Shown in pieces: positions 27,081 through 39,425 of a stretch of 64,000 bases of DNA. Positions within the stretch are counted from its first letter, which is position 1. Each line of letters begins with the position of its first letter. This DNA comes from Hymenolepis diminuta. Lineage: Eukaryota; Platyhelminthes; Cestoda; Cyclophyllidea; Hymenolepididae. A program made the position numbers and the translations under genes. The notes under the pieces were generated by a model that saw only the letters and a program-made list of their open reading frames with translations, was not told the origin of the DNA and made no database searches. The stretch lies in contig CAADRB010000019.1 in assembly GCA_900708905.1 (NCBI GenBank), positions 561,514-625,513 of the forward strand. The letters are read 5' to 3'.

Positions 27081-27599
27081 AACTTTCAGTAGGAACGGAA
27101 GGAGTAGGGGTAACTCACTGAAATCTTAGCTAATTTTATTTCTGAATTGTTATCTTTACGGATACATAGGAAGGTTAATTTGGGATATAAAATTCAATCA
27201 ATTAACTGACACCTTTTTCCTTCCCATAAAGGAAGTTCTCAAAGGTTAAAAAACTAGACATTGCTCATAAAGATGAGTAATTTACCGGATTATTTAAGAC
27301 TTTTTATATATTAAGCAGAAAGAAAATAAGTGATTTTAATTGCAATTGTAAATACTTAATGTATTTAATGTAGCTGAATCTGTATATTATTTACATATAC
27401 AATTGGAAATAAACTAAAACTAAATGTACAATTTGAGCTACTGCAACTTGAAATAATACAATTTATCTTGGTCTCTTATCCTTTAATACGATTACGCAGT
27501 AGAATAAGCCTTTCAACTTCATGCACCCAATATAATAGCAATAGCCATTCATTTTGGTACCACGTTTTTGTAATTGTCAATCTGTGACTCAAAATACTA

Positions 27600-27880
27600 A
27601 CTACGTAGAAGGAGGGCAAGAAAGCCAATTACAATAGAGACGGTTTCTTGGGCAAAGCTAACAATTTCGATTACTTAATGCCACAGCGATTCCCCTACCC
27701 ATTCTTGACATACCACATACCAGGTGTTCAGCTTTCTCGTGGGTTGGTGCTCCTGTGTAGGTTTCCCCATTTTTGCGCACCTGGAGAGTGAGACTTATCA
27801 ATTAGATTTGTGCAGAAGGGGGAGCTTGGCCTGATTATGTCGAACGTTTAGTATCAACACCTCTTCAGGTTGATCCAATT
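27600..27880 (+). repeat. Repeat block C, copy 2
   Basis: Aligns with the reverse complement of 57.66-58.00k: GGTTTCTTGGG, GATTACtTAA, CTTTCTCGTGGGTTGGTGCT, TGTGTaGGTTTCCCC, GCaCACCTG, and TATCAATTAGA.TTGT. The 20-base CTTTCTCGTGGGTTGGTGCT is identical in both copies. Block C1 (10.9k) shares the first third. Confidence 0.75.
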
Positions 27881-28494
27881 TTCAGACAGAAGCCAGTTAC
27901 GGCCACTCTCTTAGGTCTTGAACATGTGCATATTTTATCCCAGCAACAAAATTAATGGATTCACTTAGGGCGAAATGGGGTAATTTCAAATCTATGACAT
28001 CATTTGAAAAGAAAAGACTTCATTTGTCTCTTTCAATATTTTAATCCACTGCTAAAAGTAAATAGATATAGTTAATGTCGTAAAAAGAGGTAATAATTTA
28101 ATAATATTTTAATGCTAATTTCAGTAAATCGGAAATGATATATACAACTAAACGGTATATTTTTATCACTACACTCAAGTTAACAAGTGATCAATTATAA
28201 CTATGTCAAAAAAACGAAATCAAAATTGCATTAATCAATGAAGCTCAAAATTATTAATTTATACTGAAAAAAATAGCAAAAAATTGGAATAAAAGCCGTT
28301 AATTTGCATGTTAGTCATTGAAGATTTCTGAAGCTTTTGTGATTTATATATTTTGCCATCATTTTCAGGGAAGAGTATTCCTAATATCCTACTTACTTCT
28401 TTGTTTATTAGTCTGATTGGAGTAGAGGGGAAATATCAGTGATAGCTATAACTAAGTAATGAAAGAATGGAAGTTTTACACTTTTAGTAGTAAG

Positions 28495-28660
28495 GAGTTT
28501 AAGGGTTGCCGAAATGCCGAATTATATTTCTCTTATATCCACACGTTCTTCACACATCCAAATTTCCCAGAATCGCACACATTAATGATGCAGTATAGTA
28601 GCAGTTACACCTTCAAATACGAAATCAGTTCTTTCATGTACCGACCCATCTTCCTAATGG
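28495..28660 (+). repeat. Repeat block E, copy 2
   Basis: The core AAATTTCCCAGAATCGCACA continues identically to ACATTAATGATGCA, and appears as its reverse complement at 56.92-56.95k. It is followed in both by TACACCTTCA..TA.. and AAATCAGTTC. Block E1 (11.5k) is the third copy. An 83-codon frame covers this block, but it is broken in the other copies. Confidence 0.75.
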
Positions 28661-30475
28661 TTTCTTTCTCCTCCAGAACTTTCCCATCCCTTTCCCTCCA
28701 TTATTATTAATTAATTCTCTTTTGAGAAACATTCACTTTTCTTTTTTCTTAATATACATATCAATTTCAGCATACTTATGAAAAAGAATAAAACTTTAAG
28801 AAGTATTATTGCCTTACTTATTCTTTTCCAGTTCATTTTAAAAAATGCTGATATGCTATATCCTTTTGTTTTAACCCATATTTTATTTTATTCACCATTA
28901 TGTGAGGAAAATAATTTTGAGTACAAAATTTGCGCCTCTCTTGAAGCTGGAAATAATGAAGACTACTTTTAGTATATAACTTCAAACGCCATGAACTCCC
29001 CAAATACTCAATTAGCTCTTAGAAATGTTCTTAGATATAATGCATTTTAAATTGAAAAAAATAAAGATTAATTATTTTAATTGATTTAAAAGGATTTAAA
29101 TTTATTTTGAAAGTATAATTAAAGTTTACCTTAGGTAGATTGAAATTAGCAAGTGCGATTTGTTATCCACATCATTGAGCGTGTATCAATGACGATCACT
29201 TTTAGTGTCATATGTCATATTGATAGCAGTTCCGCTGATCAATTATTTATTTTTTATTTATTATTATATAATTCTGGCATTATAATTCAAATGAAAACAT
29301 GTCAAATAATGATTAAAAAATGTTACTAATTTATATCACACCAGACAAAATGTGCGTATATTCTCACAAAATGATGAAGGTCAATAAAGATCGGTATTTG
29401 GAATTCTCTTAAAGATGTATAGGGATACTTGGTAACAAGTGCTTATTGGGTCAAGATAATACTTGTAAAATAATACTTAAACGAGTAGGATTATATAGAC
29501 GGGCAGTTTATTGCAAGCTGTATGCTCGTTCAAAAGTGGTTAATTATTCTCACAATGCCAATACCACAACACCATGTATACCATGAAACCACTCCAGTTA
29601 ATTATCCAAGAAGTAATAAAGCTTCCTTATGATCCATCTGAATAGAAATTATGATATTTGGAATTTATTTCACATCGTGAAAGGGAACTCCATCAAATTA
29701 TTTAGTACCTTCCATGCAAAATAAATTTTGATATTAGACAGATCAATCTAAAAGTGTAGAAGAATAGAGATAGCTAAGAAATCACTGTTCTAACAAGCTT
29801 GATTTTGCTAGACCAAAATTTAAATGCTGATTTTTAATTTAGAGCGATTATGATATCCATTTCAGAATAAAGCCAAATATGATTATAGTTTTCAAGCCCA
29901 TTTCTCAACTATAATCTTAAATTGAGAATGAAATAATGAAGCCCCCTTATTGAGAGACTCGAATACTGTCATTGACCTTGCTAGCCAGACTTGATCTGTG
30001 CTAGTGGCCGTTCTGTTCACTGTGTAAATCGACGGAAATTGGACCCGTGATCTAGCATTTGAAAGCCGATATACACAAAGTATTTACGCTTTGTTTTAAT
30101 TTATTTTACACTCTAGGTTTAATGCAGGATATTTTAGCTCGTAGAAAAATTGTATTATGCACAAAAAGTTGGTGATTTTGTACCTTTCACCTTACATATC
30201 ATAAAAAAATGTTATACGCATTTTGAGTTCTGACATAACATTGAAATTGGCTCCATATAATATTCCTCTCAATTACTAATTTTGCTTTATCATAGTAGAG
30301 TAATTGTTAAAATTAAATGCAAAACTTCTGTCTTTAAATTTAAGATGCCTGAAAATTACCCATATTAACACAATAATTTCGTTTTCATCAAATGGGAGAA
30401 TTTACATAAATTTAAGTTTTACCTTTCTCCTACTAAAACTTCTACTGTTGTGCCGATTCATCCTGAGTTAAATTG
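28661..30475. other. AT-rich spacer between blocks E2 and D2
   Basis: AT-rich with no recognised gene or RNA. Short weakly hydrophobic frames (for example 28778-28972) lack splice sites and family resemblance. Confidence 0.4.
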
Positions 30476-30477
30476 AT

Positions 30478-30860
30478 TAGACCACACATATCGCAGACAC
30501 TCACGCACGAATTCGTGGTATGTAGCGCAGGCCTGACTCCAATCATCCCTTCTATCGTTAGAGGGTGATTTATAAAATCAGCCTACCCCGAAGATGCACA
30601 GCGCCAATGTGAGCAGAGTTTCTATGGCGGGAACTGTAGATGAAAATATCGTTATATATATTGGAGGGGGTGGGGGAGTATAGAGAGTTGAGTGGGTAGA
30701 GGGGAGAGGCGAAGGCCATAACAGGTTAAGAGGACTGCTATTTTACAAGGCACACAGATGGAGAGAGGGCGAATCCAAGCTGATGGTCATCATGAATTCG
30801 TCCCCAAACTGGATATGGGCGGCTCTTTGAAGTTCTATTCTTAAGTCGAAGACAAAAAAG
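30478..30860 (+). repeat. Repeat block D, copy 2
   Basis: Same landmark order as block D1: agACCACACA, CTCACGCACGAATTC, ATCAGCCTACCCC, GGGAACTGTAGATG, a long G-A purine tract, then GGCTCTTTGAAGTTC and AAGTCG. It is about 15.8 kb from D1 in the same orientation and matches the minus strand at 54.35-54.72k. Confidence 0.75.
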
Positions 30861-31334
30861 ACAGTTTAGAGATGTATGGATTTTATTCGGCTGATTTGGA
30901 GTGACTCCTAGAGCTAATTTTCAGGTTTATTCACAGTTGCACTAATTATAACTTTTAGGAGAAGGGTTGGGTGAGGCACTTCGTTATCTTAATTTTTTAT
31001 GTGGAAATAATGTTTAAGCAAAACCTATAGAATTGAACCAAAAAATTCTCACATATTATGACTTTCATCTCTACCCCAGCACTTATAGAAATCTTAACTA
31101 TGAATAGTCACTTTAAATACTTCTCAAATAAAAAAGAAAGCATTTTAAGTACCTGAATAGGAAAATCTGACCATTTTAATTACTGCGTCCTCTAATTCTT
31201 ATAATATCTATTATTAACAACCATTTCTTTGTGAGGCTATACAATCCAAATTTTGCATTTTGCAAATATGCATCCGAAATCAATTTGATTTGAAATGCCA
31301 GATTGGATGACGTTGTCACCTGGCGAAAGAATGA

Positions 31335-31410
31335 GGAGAAATTTGACTAGTATCTTATAGTTGCACCGAAGCGACTGACTTGATTAGAGATAACATGCAC
31401 ATCATTAATC
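31335..31410 (+). repeat. Repeat block F, copy 2
   Basis: TAGTATCTTATA, GCACC, then ACTTGATTA match the reverse complement of 53.70-53.78k (TTAGTATCTTATA..GCACC..ACTTGACTTGATTA) and F1 at 15.7k. In copy 1 the NOL4-family gene follows here. In this copy no such exons follow. Confidence 0.5.
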
Positions 31411-34260
31411 TTTGCACCGTGTCGCTTCCTTGGGAGGGTTAATATTGAGTGTTATGAGGACAATATCAATTTATTTATCCTCTCTTCTTCAGCATGTTGG
31501 GTCTAAATGTATTTTTACTTAATGAAACACCAGATCGAGTGAGGGGAAAAATATACACACTGATAAATGGCATTATTTTTATTAAAATTGCCATGAAGAG
31601 AGCAAGTTTATAATATTACAAAAGAACTGAAATTTGAAAGTCGGAGAAATTAGAGAATCTCACTTCATATTTAATAGGATTCTGCTTTTCTAATGTTTAT
31701 TCTACGTATAGATCCCTGTTTCACTTTTCAAACAACCAAATTGCATAATTTCATTTAAATAACAAAGTTGATTTTCTTTCACAGTGTCCACTGCGTATTA
31801 TATAAACGGTAAAGTTGGTCTTATCAGTTGAATTTATTTTAACATTTCTCAGAGACCTTGAAGACTGGAAAATCTCGCATTTTTTGTTTGAGTTATAAAA
31901 ATAGTAGTTAAATATGCAACCATAATAAAATTCACATTCTTGGGGAGTATCCACTAATTGCATAATGAGCTTTAATATACCTAATTTCACTTACGCTATC
32001 ATTTAGTCGAATTCAGAAAACTCCTAAATGTCCAAGACAATATTTTTTCTTCACAGTAAACGTAATAAAAAATCCAGAATGAAATTGAAAAATGTAGATT
32101 TACTGAAATAAATATGTAGTTTTGCCGTGTCCCAGTTGATAAAAATAAATTTCTTTTGTCATTCTAAACAAATAGAAAATCCACTGCTGAATTTGCAGTG
32201 ACTGTAGTTTACTATTAATGAACTTGATCTCTTACGTTGTTTATTACGACAATTTTGTTTAAACCCATTGAACACCTATTTAGAGAGGTACCAGTGAAAA
32301 AAGATGCATCTACCTGAATGCGATTGATCTGATAGTATACTCTGTCATGACAATCAGTAACCCATCAAGACGATCCGTATGTTAAAATCACTGAGGTACA
32401 TCAAGTAGTGTAACAGCTAACTACATAATAAGATTTGAAGGTTTGATTATCAATGTACAATGCAATGTTAAATTGATTAATAACCAAAAGTGAGTTAGAA
32501 TAATAATCATATAAAATCTCTTTGAGGAACCAAGGAAAATCTACAAAGAAAAGTCGGCTTGAGTAATCAACGAACCTACTAATATAAAGCAAAATTCATT
32601 GCCTGTCAGTAGATTATGAAACAGCATTAAACATAAAAAAACAAAATCGTAATAATTAAATTTTTTAAAATTAAAATAACGAAGTAGTAAATTATGCATG
32701 AGTCATAGAGTACATGAGTTCAACTAGCAAAATAGTTTGCTACGTTAAGAAAAGTAGAAAAGCAATTTCTTCGAGATATTTATTTTTTTAAAAATTACCA
32801 TCTAGAAAATGATGAATTAGAGTCCAAGATCTACTAAATCCTTTAAATAGGGACAGTATTTCCTTATTACTGCAGGAGTAAAAATGTTTCTTTGATGAGG
32901 CTTGTTTCTTTACTTTACTAAGCCTGATTAAATCATACCTTTTCTATTCAAAAATCTTGCCGGAAAGTAATCACTTTTTCGTACTTAAATTTCTAGTAAA
33001 CTCCATTGCTCTGGATCCCAACAGGCACTTGAAAATAAATAATGGTGTATTTATTTCGAATTTGAAATTATGTGTTGTGTATTTTACCATCATCCTTAAC
33101 CCAAATACTTAAAAAACACGAGTTTTCGTCGATTTTATTGGATGTTACCTGTCATAATGTGCCACATTTTCGATCTAAAAACCTTCAAAAATTTGGACCA
33201 AACCAGTGAGCTGCTCTGTTGCAATAATTATCTCGCATTACGTAATTGTTTTGCATTTCTCACCTTCAAAGAAGCAAACTTTATAAGGAAGATAATAAAA
33301 TTTACAAATCTTCTTTAAGTGAACTTTGAACATTTGTATTTGTCTTCTTTTAACTCTATTGAGAATTTGAAGAAAAATTCAACTTATAGAAGTATTTATC
33401 TTCAAAGCGTTAAACCATATTGTTGAATTCCAAAAATTTGGATATGAACATGTGGAAATATTTAATGCTATCACAACAATTTGTTAAACTAATTTTTTCC
33501 TTTTAAAAATATATAAATTACTTACCTTCTAATCAAACGCGCTTTAGTTCCATGGAGCAGTGAAAAACGGTGATGCTTTATAAAATGCCTCACCGACGTT
33601 AATATGTAAAGGATTCATCAAATAACTGACAAAATTTCGCCGGACTTGCGACATATTCAAGAACAATCTTTTGCTATAATAATCGTGTTAAAAGAACTCG
33701 CTTTGTAGATAACTTGAATTCCTAGCAAATCAGTTCGTTATTTTTATGGAAAGTAGAGGTTTGATTTGAAAAATGACAATATTACTTATTCCTCGTTTCA
33801 TCTTAGAGGAGTACATAAAATTTCTCACTCTCAAATATGACAACAACCTGTTGGAAATGATCTGTGTTTTATAATGAATTCGCGGTCAGAGTAGAACACA
33901 ACGATGAATGAATGACTGTTCAACGTACGGAAAATATTATAAAGCAGATGTTGGTGACTTATGTGCACAATTGTTCGTAAGGCTTAATTTTATGCACTTA
34001 TTGAAAATTAAGCAAAAACCGCTTTCCTGGAATAGTCTCATAGTAGATAGAAAGAAATCAAAGTGTTACATGTCTGTAAGAAAGAGGGCAAGGAGAAGGT
34101 AAAGTTACACAAGGACTAGATATTTTTGCAGACATACAGGCAATCCGGCAGCCGAATTTTGAACATAATATTAAAACCCACTGACAGGGGATAAATAAAT
34201 GATAACTTTGGAATTTATAATCATGCCAAGAGGAAAAATTTTCAGGTGATAGAAAAGAAA
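31411..34260. other. AT-rich spacer between head-to-head copies 2 and 5
   Basis: Copy 2 ends with F2 on the left and inverted copy 5 ends with F5 on the right, so this is the loop of a large imperfect palindrome. By analogy with copy 1 this is where NOL4-family exons could be expected. I found none. It is very AT-rich, with short I/Y/N/F-rich frames only. Confidence 0.4.
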
Positions 34261-34264
34261 ATTT

Positions 34265-34335
34265 GTATTCCCTTGATGTGGGTGGTATATGTCATGTCAA
34301 CAAACCCTAATAAACACCTCCATTTTCTTAGACCA
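34265..34335 (-). repeat. Repeat block F, copy 5
   Basis: On the plus strand GATGTGGGTGGT followed by CAACAAACC and a TAA.AAACAC-like end matches the reverse complement of F1 (15.66-15.72k: GATGTGGGTGGTCAGCACC..CAACAAACC). This is a short match, but it lies where copy 5 should have its F block. Confidence 0.45.
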
Positions 34336-35299
34336 GGTGCAAATGACATTAAAATTGACATTTCGACACCCTATAAAGTGTACTGATGTGGGATTAGAGT
34401 CAGCCTCCTTCTGAAGAATCAAATTGTAACTTTTCCCATGCCATTTTCAGTCGGAATATAAAGGACATTTGGCGGAGTGCTATTAGGGGGCAATTGGGCA
34501 CTTCTTATTAAAACTGATAAGGCACTTACGATGAAACAGGTTGTGTTAGATTAAAACGGATCTAGACTAGAAAATGTCAAATTGGAATATCGTATCATAT
34601 CATTAACTTAACATTAACATGGTCCATCAAATTCCGATGGGAGGTGCAATGAGGTCAATGATCCTCTCGAGGAACTGATTTGCATCCTGCCATTTCTTTG
34701 CCTTATATTCCCAAATGTGATATGAAAAAAATCTTGCAGGTCTTTAGGGATCAAGAAGATATTTCAGATAAAAAGTGGTGCATCTACCAAGAAACTGATT
34801 TTTCAGGTTATATCAGCTTCTCGTAAGGCACTCACAATATTTAAGTAAGGTCATTCATTCATTAGTAGAATGTATTGATAAAAATCTCAGATTTACATTT
34901 ATGCCCTTTTAGTTTCTGTTTGCAAGCCCTATTAAATGTTTTGAACGAATCAGCATACTGCTATTGTTATCGGCCTAACTTGGAGCTCCCGGTAAATTCT
35001 GCAACCTTTTATATTAAATCAAGCGTGAATGTGTTCTTTCAAAACTTAACTTATGTAATAAATTGGCCCAAATCTGCTTTAAATAACTGAAGTTATCAGT
35101 TATTTGTCGTTTTCAAAATTGTCTAGAGCTATTTGTCAAATTATGCGGCAATATCTTTATTTCGATAATAAAGTGTGTATTTGAAATTTCTTTATCGTAT
35201 AAAAATTTTTCGCTCTAAATTATGAATTACACAATAATTGTCCTTCTACCACAGAATTAAGCGTAAGAATTTGTATTCTGTTAGGTTTCTAATCCACGA

Positions 35300-35570
35300 G
35301 GAGAAGAATTTGTGATGATTAGAATATGGGACTTTGAATCAGTCGTGGTGGCATCATATGAGTGACCTAAGTGAATCTGTTTTTAATTTATCTCTATTTC
35401 TACTTGGACGCTTAGTAGGCGCAAGAAGTCTCTTAAAGCTCCCTGACAGATCTTTTTAGGTTTGCTATTCCTACTGCTAAGAATGATAGGTTATACTGCT
35501 TTAATTTCAAGGACTGTTAGGACTGGCGCTGTTGACCTTCTTAGTACGTTGTCTCTAAAACATCTTCCGT
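35300..35570 (-). repeat. Repeat block D, copy 5
   Basis: Diverged. The clearest part is CTGGCGCTGTTGACCTTC near 35.52k, against TTGGCGCTGTGCATCTTC in the reverse complement of D2 (30.6k). Upstream CTATTCCTACTG resembles the CTGTTCCTGCC of D3. Orientation and position agree with the inverted copy G5-C5-D5-F5. Confidence 0.4.
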
Positions 35571-36679
35571 CATTGAATATCAACAATTGAAGAAGTACTT
35601 GCGTCATTTTTAATCTATGAAGTTATAACTTAGCAGTAGTGGAAGAAGATTTGTTAATAAATTTGGAATTATTTTTCATTTTCTGTTTCAATTGAAAGAA
35701 ATAATTAATAAGTTGAATTCGAGACCTATGGGGCTGATTTGAGTGATGAAATGTATACTAGAGTAAACTTAAGCATTAATGTACCAGTTTGGAGAGAAAT
35801 TCTTTCAAATAAAAAGTCCCCGTAAATATACTTATTTCTTTTCAATCAAATAACAAGAGTAGCACTTGCACAATTGCCATTTTCATAAAAATAATCCCAG
35901 TACCCTGTTCAGGACGGCAATTATGTTAAATAACATAACGTTTGTTAAAATTATCAAAAACTTATCAGAAAATGAAAACAGTGCAGTGATTGTTTTTCCT
36001 TCTGACTTTTTGATATGTATTATTGATATTAAAATTGCCAAATATACTGCGTGTCAGAGACGTTTTCAAACGTCTACTTAGTGAAATTCTAAATATAATG
36101 TAATAAATACAACTTAAGAATAATGGCTTTTAAAATTTATCGCCAATATTTTAATAGGTTAAATCGATCATTTGAAGTACGAATTCACAATATGTTAAAA
36201 GTTTACTCTAGCCACTGTCTGTAAGAGTAGTTCTTACTGAAACAATAACGAGTACACTGCTCCTTCTTTTATGGTTTTCGTTATTTAAACAATTTTATTT
36301 GGCTTTATACAGGAAATTACTTGATATAAGTTTAAGTGGCGAGAAAATTTCTCCCAAATTTTAAAAATTCGGTGAAGTTTGACACTGAATAAGTTACATT
36401 TTGTTTGGAATCACGGTAGTTCGTTACTAGAGTGATAATGAAAAAGGCTGAATACCCTATAAAAGTGCTAAATTAAGGAATTCTTTATTCAGTTTCTGAG
36501 AAAAAATACCTCAATTTTAATTTGGCCATTTCTTTTATTAAAATGAAAGTCATTTTTCATATTGCTATTAAATAATGAACAAAAATTATGACAAATCTAC
36601 ACATATTAAGCAAGATCACAAATACATTCTACGCTCCAAAGAGTGACCAAATCTAGAACCAATCTAGAATTCAGGTGAT

Positions 36680-36835
36680 AGAAATGATAAATGCCCGTGA
36701 TATCATCTTCTATCCCACCTAATTTTCCGCATCAACCCAACATGAAATCCATCGCCTAAATCACACACCAGGTGTGCATATTGTGCAATGCATATAATGC
36801 ACACAAGTGAACGAGATGGACATACATGTGTGACG
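36680..36835 (-). repeat. Repeat block C, copy 5, with short palindromes
   Basis: ACACCAGGTGTGCA, CACACAA, then AACGAGATGGACATAC align with the plus-strand text of C3 at 57.8k (ACACAGGTGTGCA..CACACAA..CACGAGAAAGATGCCCAC). The block has its own palindromes: CACACC-A-GGTGTG at 36764-36776 and TGTGCAT..ATGCACA spanning 36773-36804. Confidence 0.4.
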
Positions 36836-36999
36836 ATACATGTATTGGAGTAGTCGGGCTATTTAAAAGCATTTTGATTTTCTCAAGCTATTAACTAACC
36901 AGGAATTATCACATTTAGGGGTTTAATAAGGTACAAGTTCCCAAAGGCGTGAATGCCCTTCAATAATCTCTATTCCTTACTTCTCTTTAGTTTCTGGAA

Positions 37000-39165
37000 A
37001 TCCTATTACAACCATAATGGTTAAGAATTATTGTTTAAATTTTCATCTTTTGTTTAAAAGATGTGAGAGGGCCTAAGATCAGTTTGACTAACTTGTATCT
37101 ATTTATTTAATGGATTAGAAAATAGTTATTGCCACCAAAATACGTTTTTCATTTGCTTTTCTTCAGAGAGATGGAAGATTGAATTCGGAAAAGACTATCC
37201 TCAAAATGTCTATTTATTTTATGATCTTAGAATCATTTACTATAAAAGCGTATATAAACAAAACTATAATTGCATTATATTTTTGAGGCCTATAAGTTGG
37301 ACAGCGCCGAAGTTTCCCCAAGTCATTGTTCTCCTTTCGGTCTCGGTCTCTTCCTCCCTCCTTCCATTTTGCAAATTTTTAGGTATCTGGTTTCAATATA
37401 GACCATTTACAAGTACCCATTTCTAAGTGTGTGGGCAGCTTTAAAAAACAGGATCAAACATAAAGTGGTGATTTGAGTGAATTAATTTAAGTTGAACGGC
37501 GACGACTGTGCTTCTAAAATACTAAAATTGTATTAATTTTCTCTTATTCCTGTCTTTCCTTGTTCTTTGAAGCTCTCTGCTCCGCCATTCAAGAAAGATT
37601 ATGACGCTGGAAAAAATCAATATTTTATCATTCATATACCACTTCTTCTCGGGCAAATTCTCTTCTTTGCAGAATTCTATGCCTTAAAAGAAATCCAAAC
37701 CACTAAAACTAAGTTAAAGACCTGACAAGTGAAAATGTAACTGTGGGTTTTGAACTCTCCTAAATTTTAATAGCAAAATATACACGTGTTTGCTGTGTCA
37801 GCCGTTTTTAACTGCTCAACGGCTCAAGATGTTAAAATTAGAATATATATAAAAAAATAATATGCAAAATATAAAATATATATATATATGATGTGGAAAA
37901 TTATATTATGAAGAATGAATTCAACACGATCATTTCTGAGGGTATCGTTCAGATAGTAATAAATTAATTGCAAGTCACAATCAAGTGAACCAAATTAAGT
38001 TCTGTTTTTCTACTTGATGAGAAATGTCTGTTTTAAAAAGCCGTTTCTATTTTCCCTTCACATATATTTACTCAGCATTACTCTAATTTTACAGCACTTA
38101 TCTGCAAGATAAAATTTAAAGTGATTACCTTGTCAGTCATTATTATTTAGGTTAAATAAATAAATAAATATTTTAAAGCACCTGAAGATTCTTTATTCAT
38201 TATAATAGATAGCAATAGTAATGATGTCAAAATAGACCATTGTAAGCAACTAAATCGATCTAAAGACTTATTTGGATGACTACACAAATTATAATACAAA
38301 CAAGTGTTAAAAATAATACCAACATAAAATAAAAACAATAGATAGGAGCTTTGATATCAAAGCATCCTCTAGATTTTTTCTTACTTTAAAATTATAAAAT
38401 ACATATTACTATAGCAAAACTTTTCCACTTTTGCTCAATATCTAGCATTAATAAAGGTCCATGTTTTTTTCCATTTCTGGGACAGTAGATGTCACTAAAG
38501 TAGAAAACAGGAAATCCAAAATCAGCAAGAAAAACTAACGGTGTCTGTTTTGCATATTTGGAGACCTAAAAGAAAGTTTAGCTCTCCTTATTCTCTGTAG
38601 TTAATTCCTTCCGAATAATCCAAATATATAACCATTGCAACTATGCTTATCTCTTTTATACAATGTTTTTTCCTCTTGGTGCTGGTAAATTTTGCTTGGA
38701 TACTGCATTTTGGAGGTAAAAGACTCCAACGAGGAAAGCTCGGGATTCCAGTTTTTCTTCGAAATCCCTTCTTTGCTTGCCACTACACGCAGTCGTTTAC
38801 CTGATTACTTTTGTGTGATCTGTAATCAACTTTCTCTCCTCAATTTTCTTTCTTGTCTTATTAAATTATATGCTTATTTTGCTGTTGCTAATAATTAATT
38901 TATTTCCGCTGTATGTTATATCTATATTATACAAAAGTGCAACTTAATGGCATTCCATAAATAAGGAAGGTAACTTTAAAAAGCCGTATTTGGGATCTTA
39001 TTACATTTTATTTACTTATAATCATATTAAGGAAATGTGTGTTCTTCTACATCTCAGTACCTAGATGATGCTGTATATATTTCTATACATGGTAATTGTA
39101 ATGAAAAAAAAACATTTCTAAATTAAGAATAAAACTGTCAGAGGCTTTCACAAGTGTTAGGAGAC
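37000..39165. other. AT-rich spacer between blocks C5 and G5
   Basis: No exons or RNA genes are recognised. It includes the AT microsatellite at 37876-37889 and a TAAA run near 38153-38170. A pyrimidine-rich patch near 37.3-37.6k is where block B5 would be expected, but I could not align it. Confidence 0.4.
37876..37889. repeat. Short (AT)n microsatellite
   Basis: Seven AT dinucleotides in a row. A simple repeat in AT-rich DNA with no other significance. Confidence 0.8.
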
Positions 39166-39169
39166 TGGA

Positions 39170-39425
39170 GTCAGAGCCAGAGGCATAAAAACTTGATATG
39201 AATGACGCGTGAGTATACTAACTACTTTAGCAGAGAGCCACGGCATCACTTGTCTAGCTGTCTTAAAAAATGATGCACAAGGGACAGTTTGATAGACAGA
39301 CAGGCCAAAAGTGGAAGGGATTACGGCAACGGATGCGCCAGCCGCGAACCAACACGAGTTAGTGCGCTATACAAGCTGGGGCGAACGGCCGCCCCCGGAG
39401 AGAACTATATATAGGCAACTTGTAA
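39170..39425 (-). repeat. Repeat block G, copy 5: CpG-rich island
   Basis: Aligns with the reverse complement of the 25.01-25.28k island: GATAGACAGACAGGC, CAACG.ATG, GCGC, AGCTGGGGCGAACGGCCGCCC. It is strongly CpG-rich in an AT-rich setting, which suggests a protected or unmethylated element, or simply an insert with different base composition. There is no open frame of note. Confidence 0.5.
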
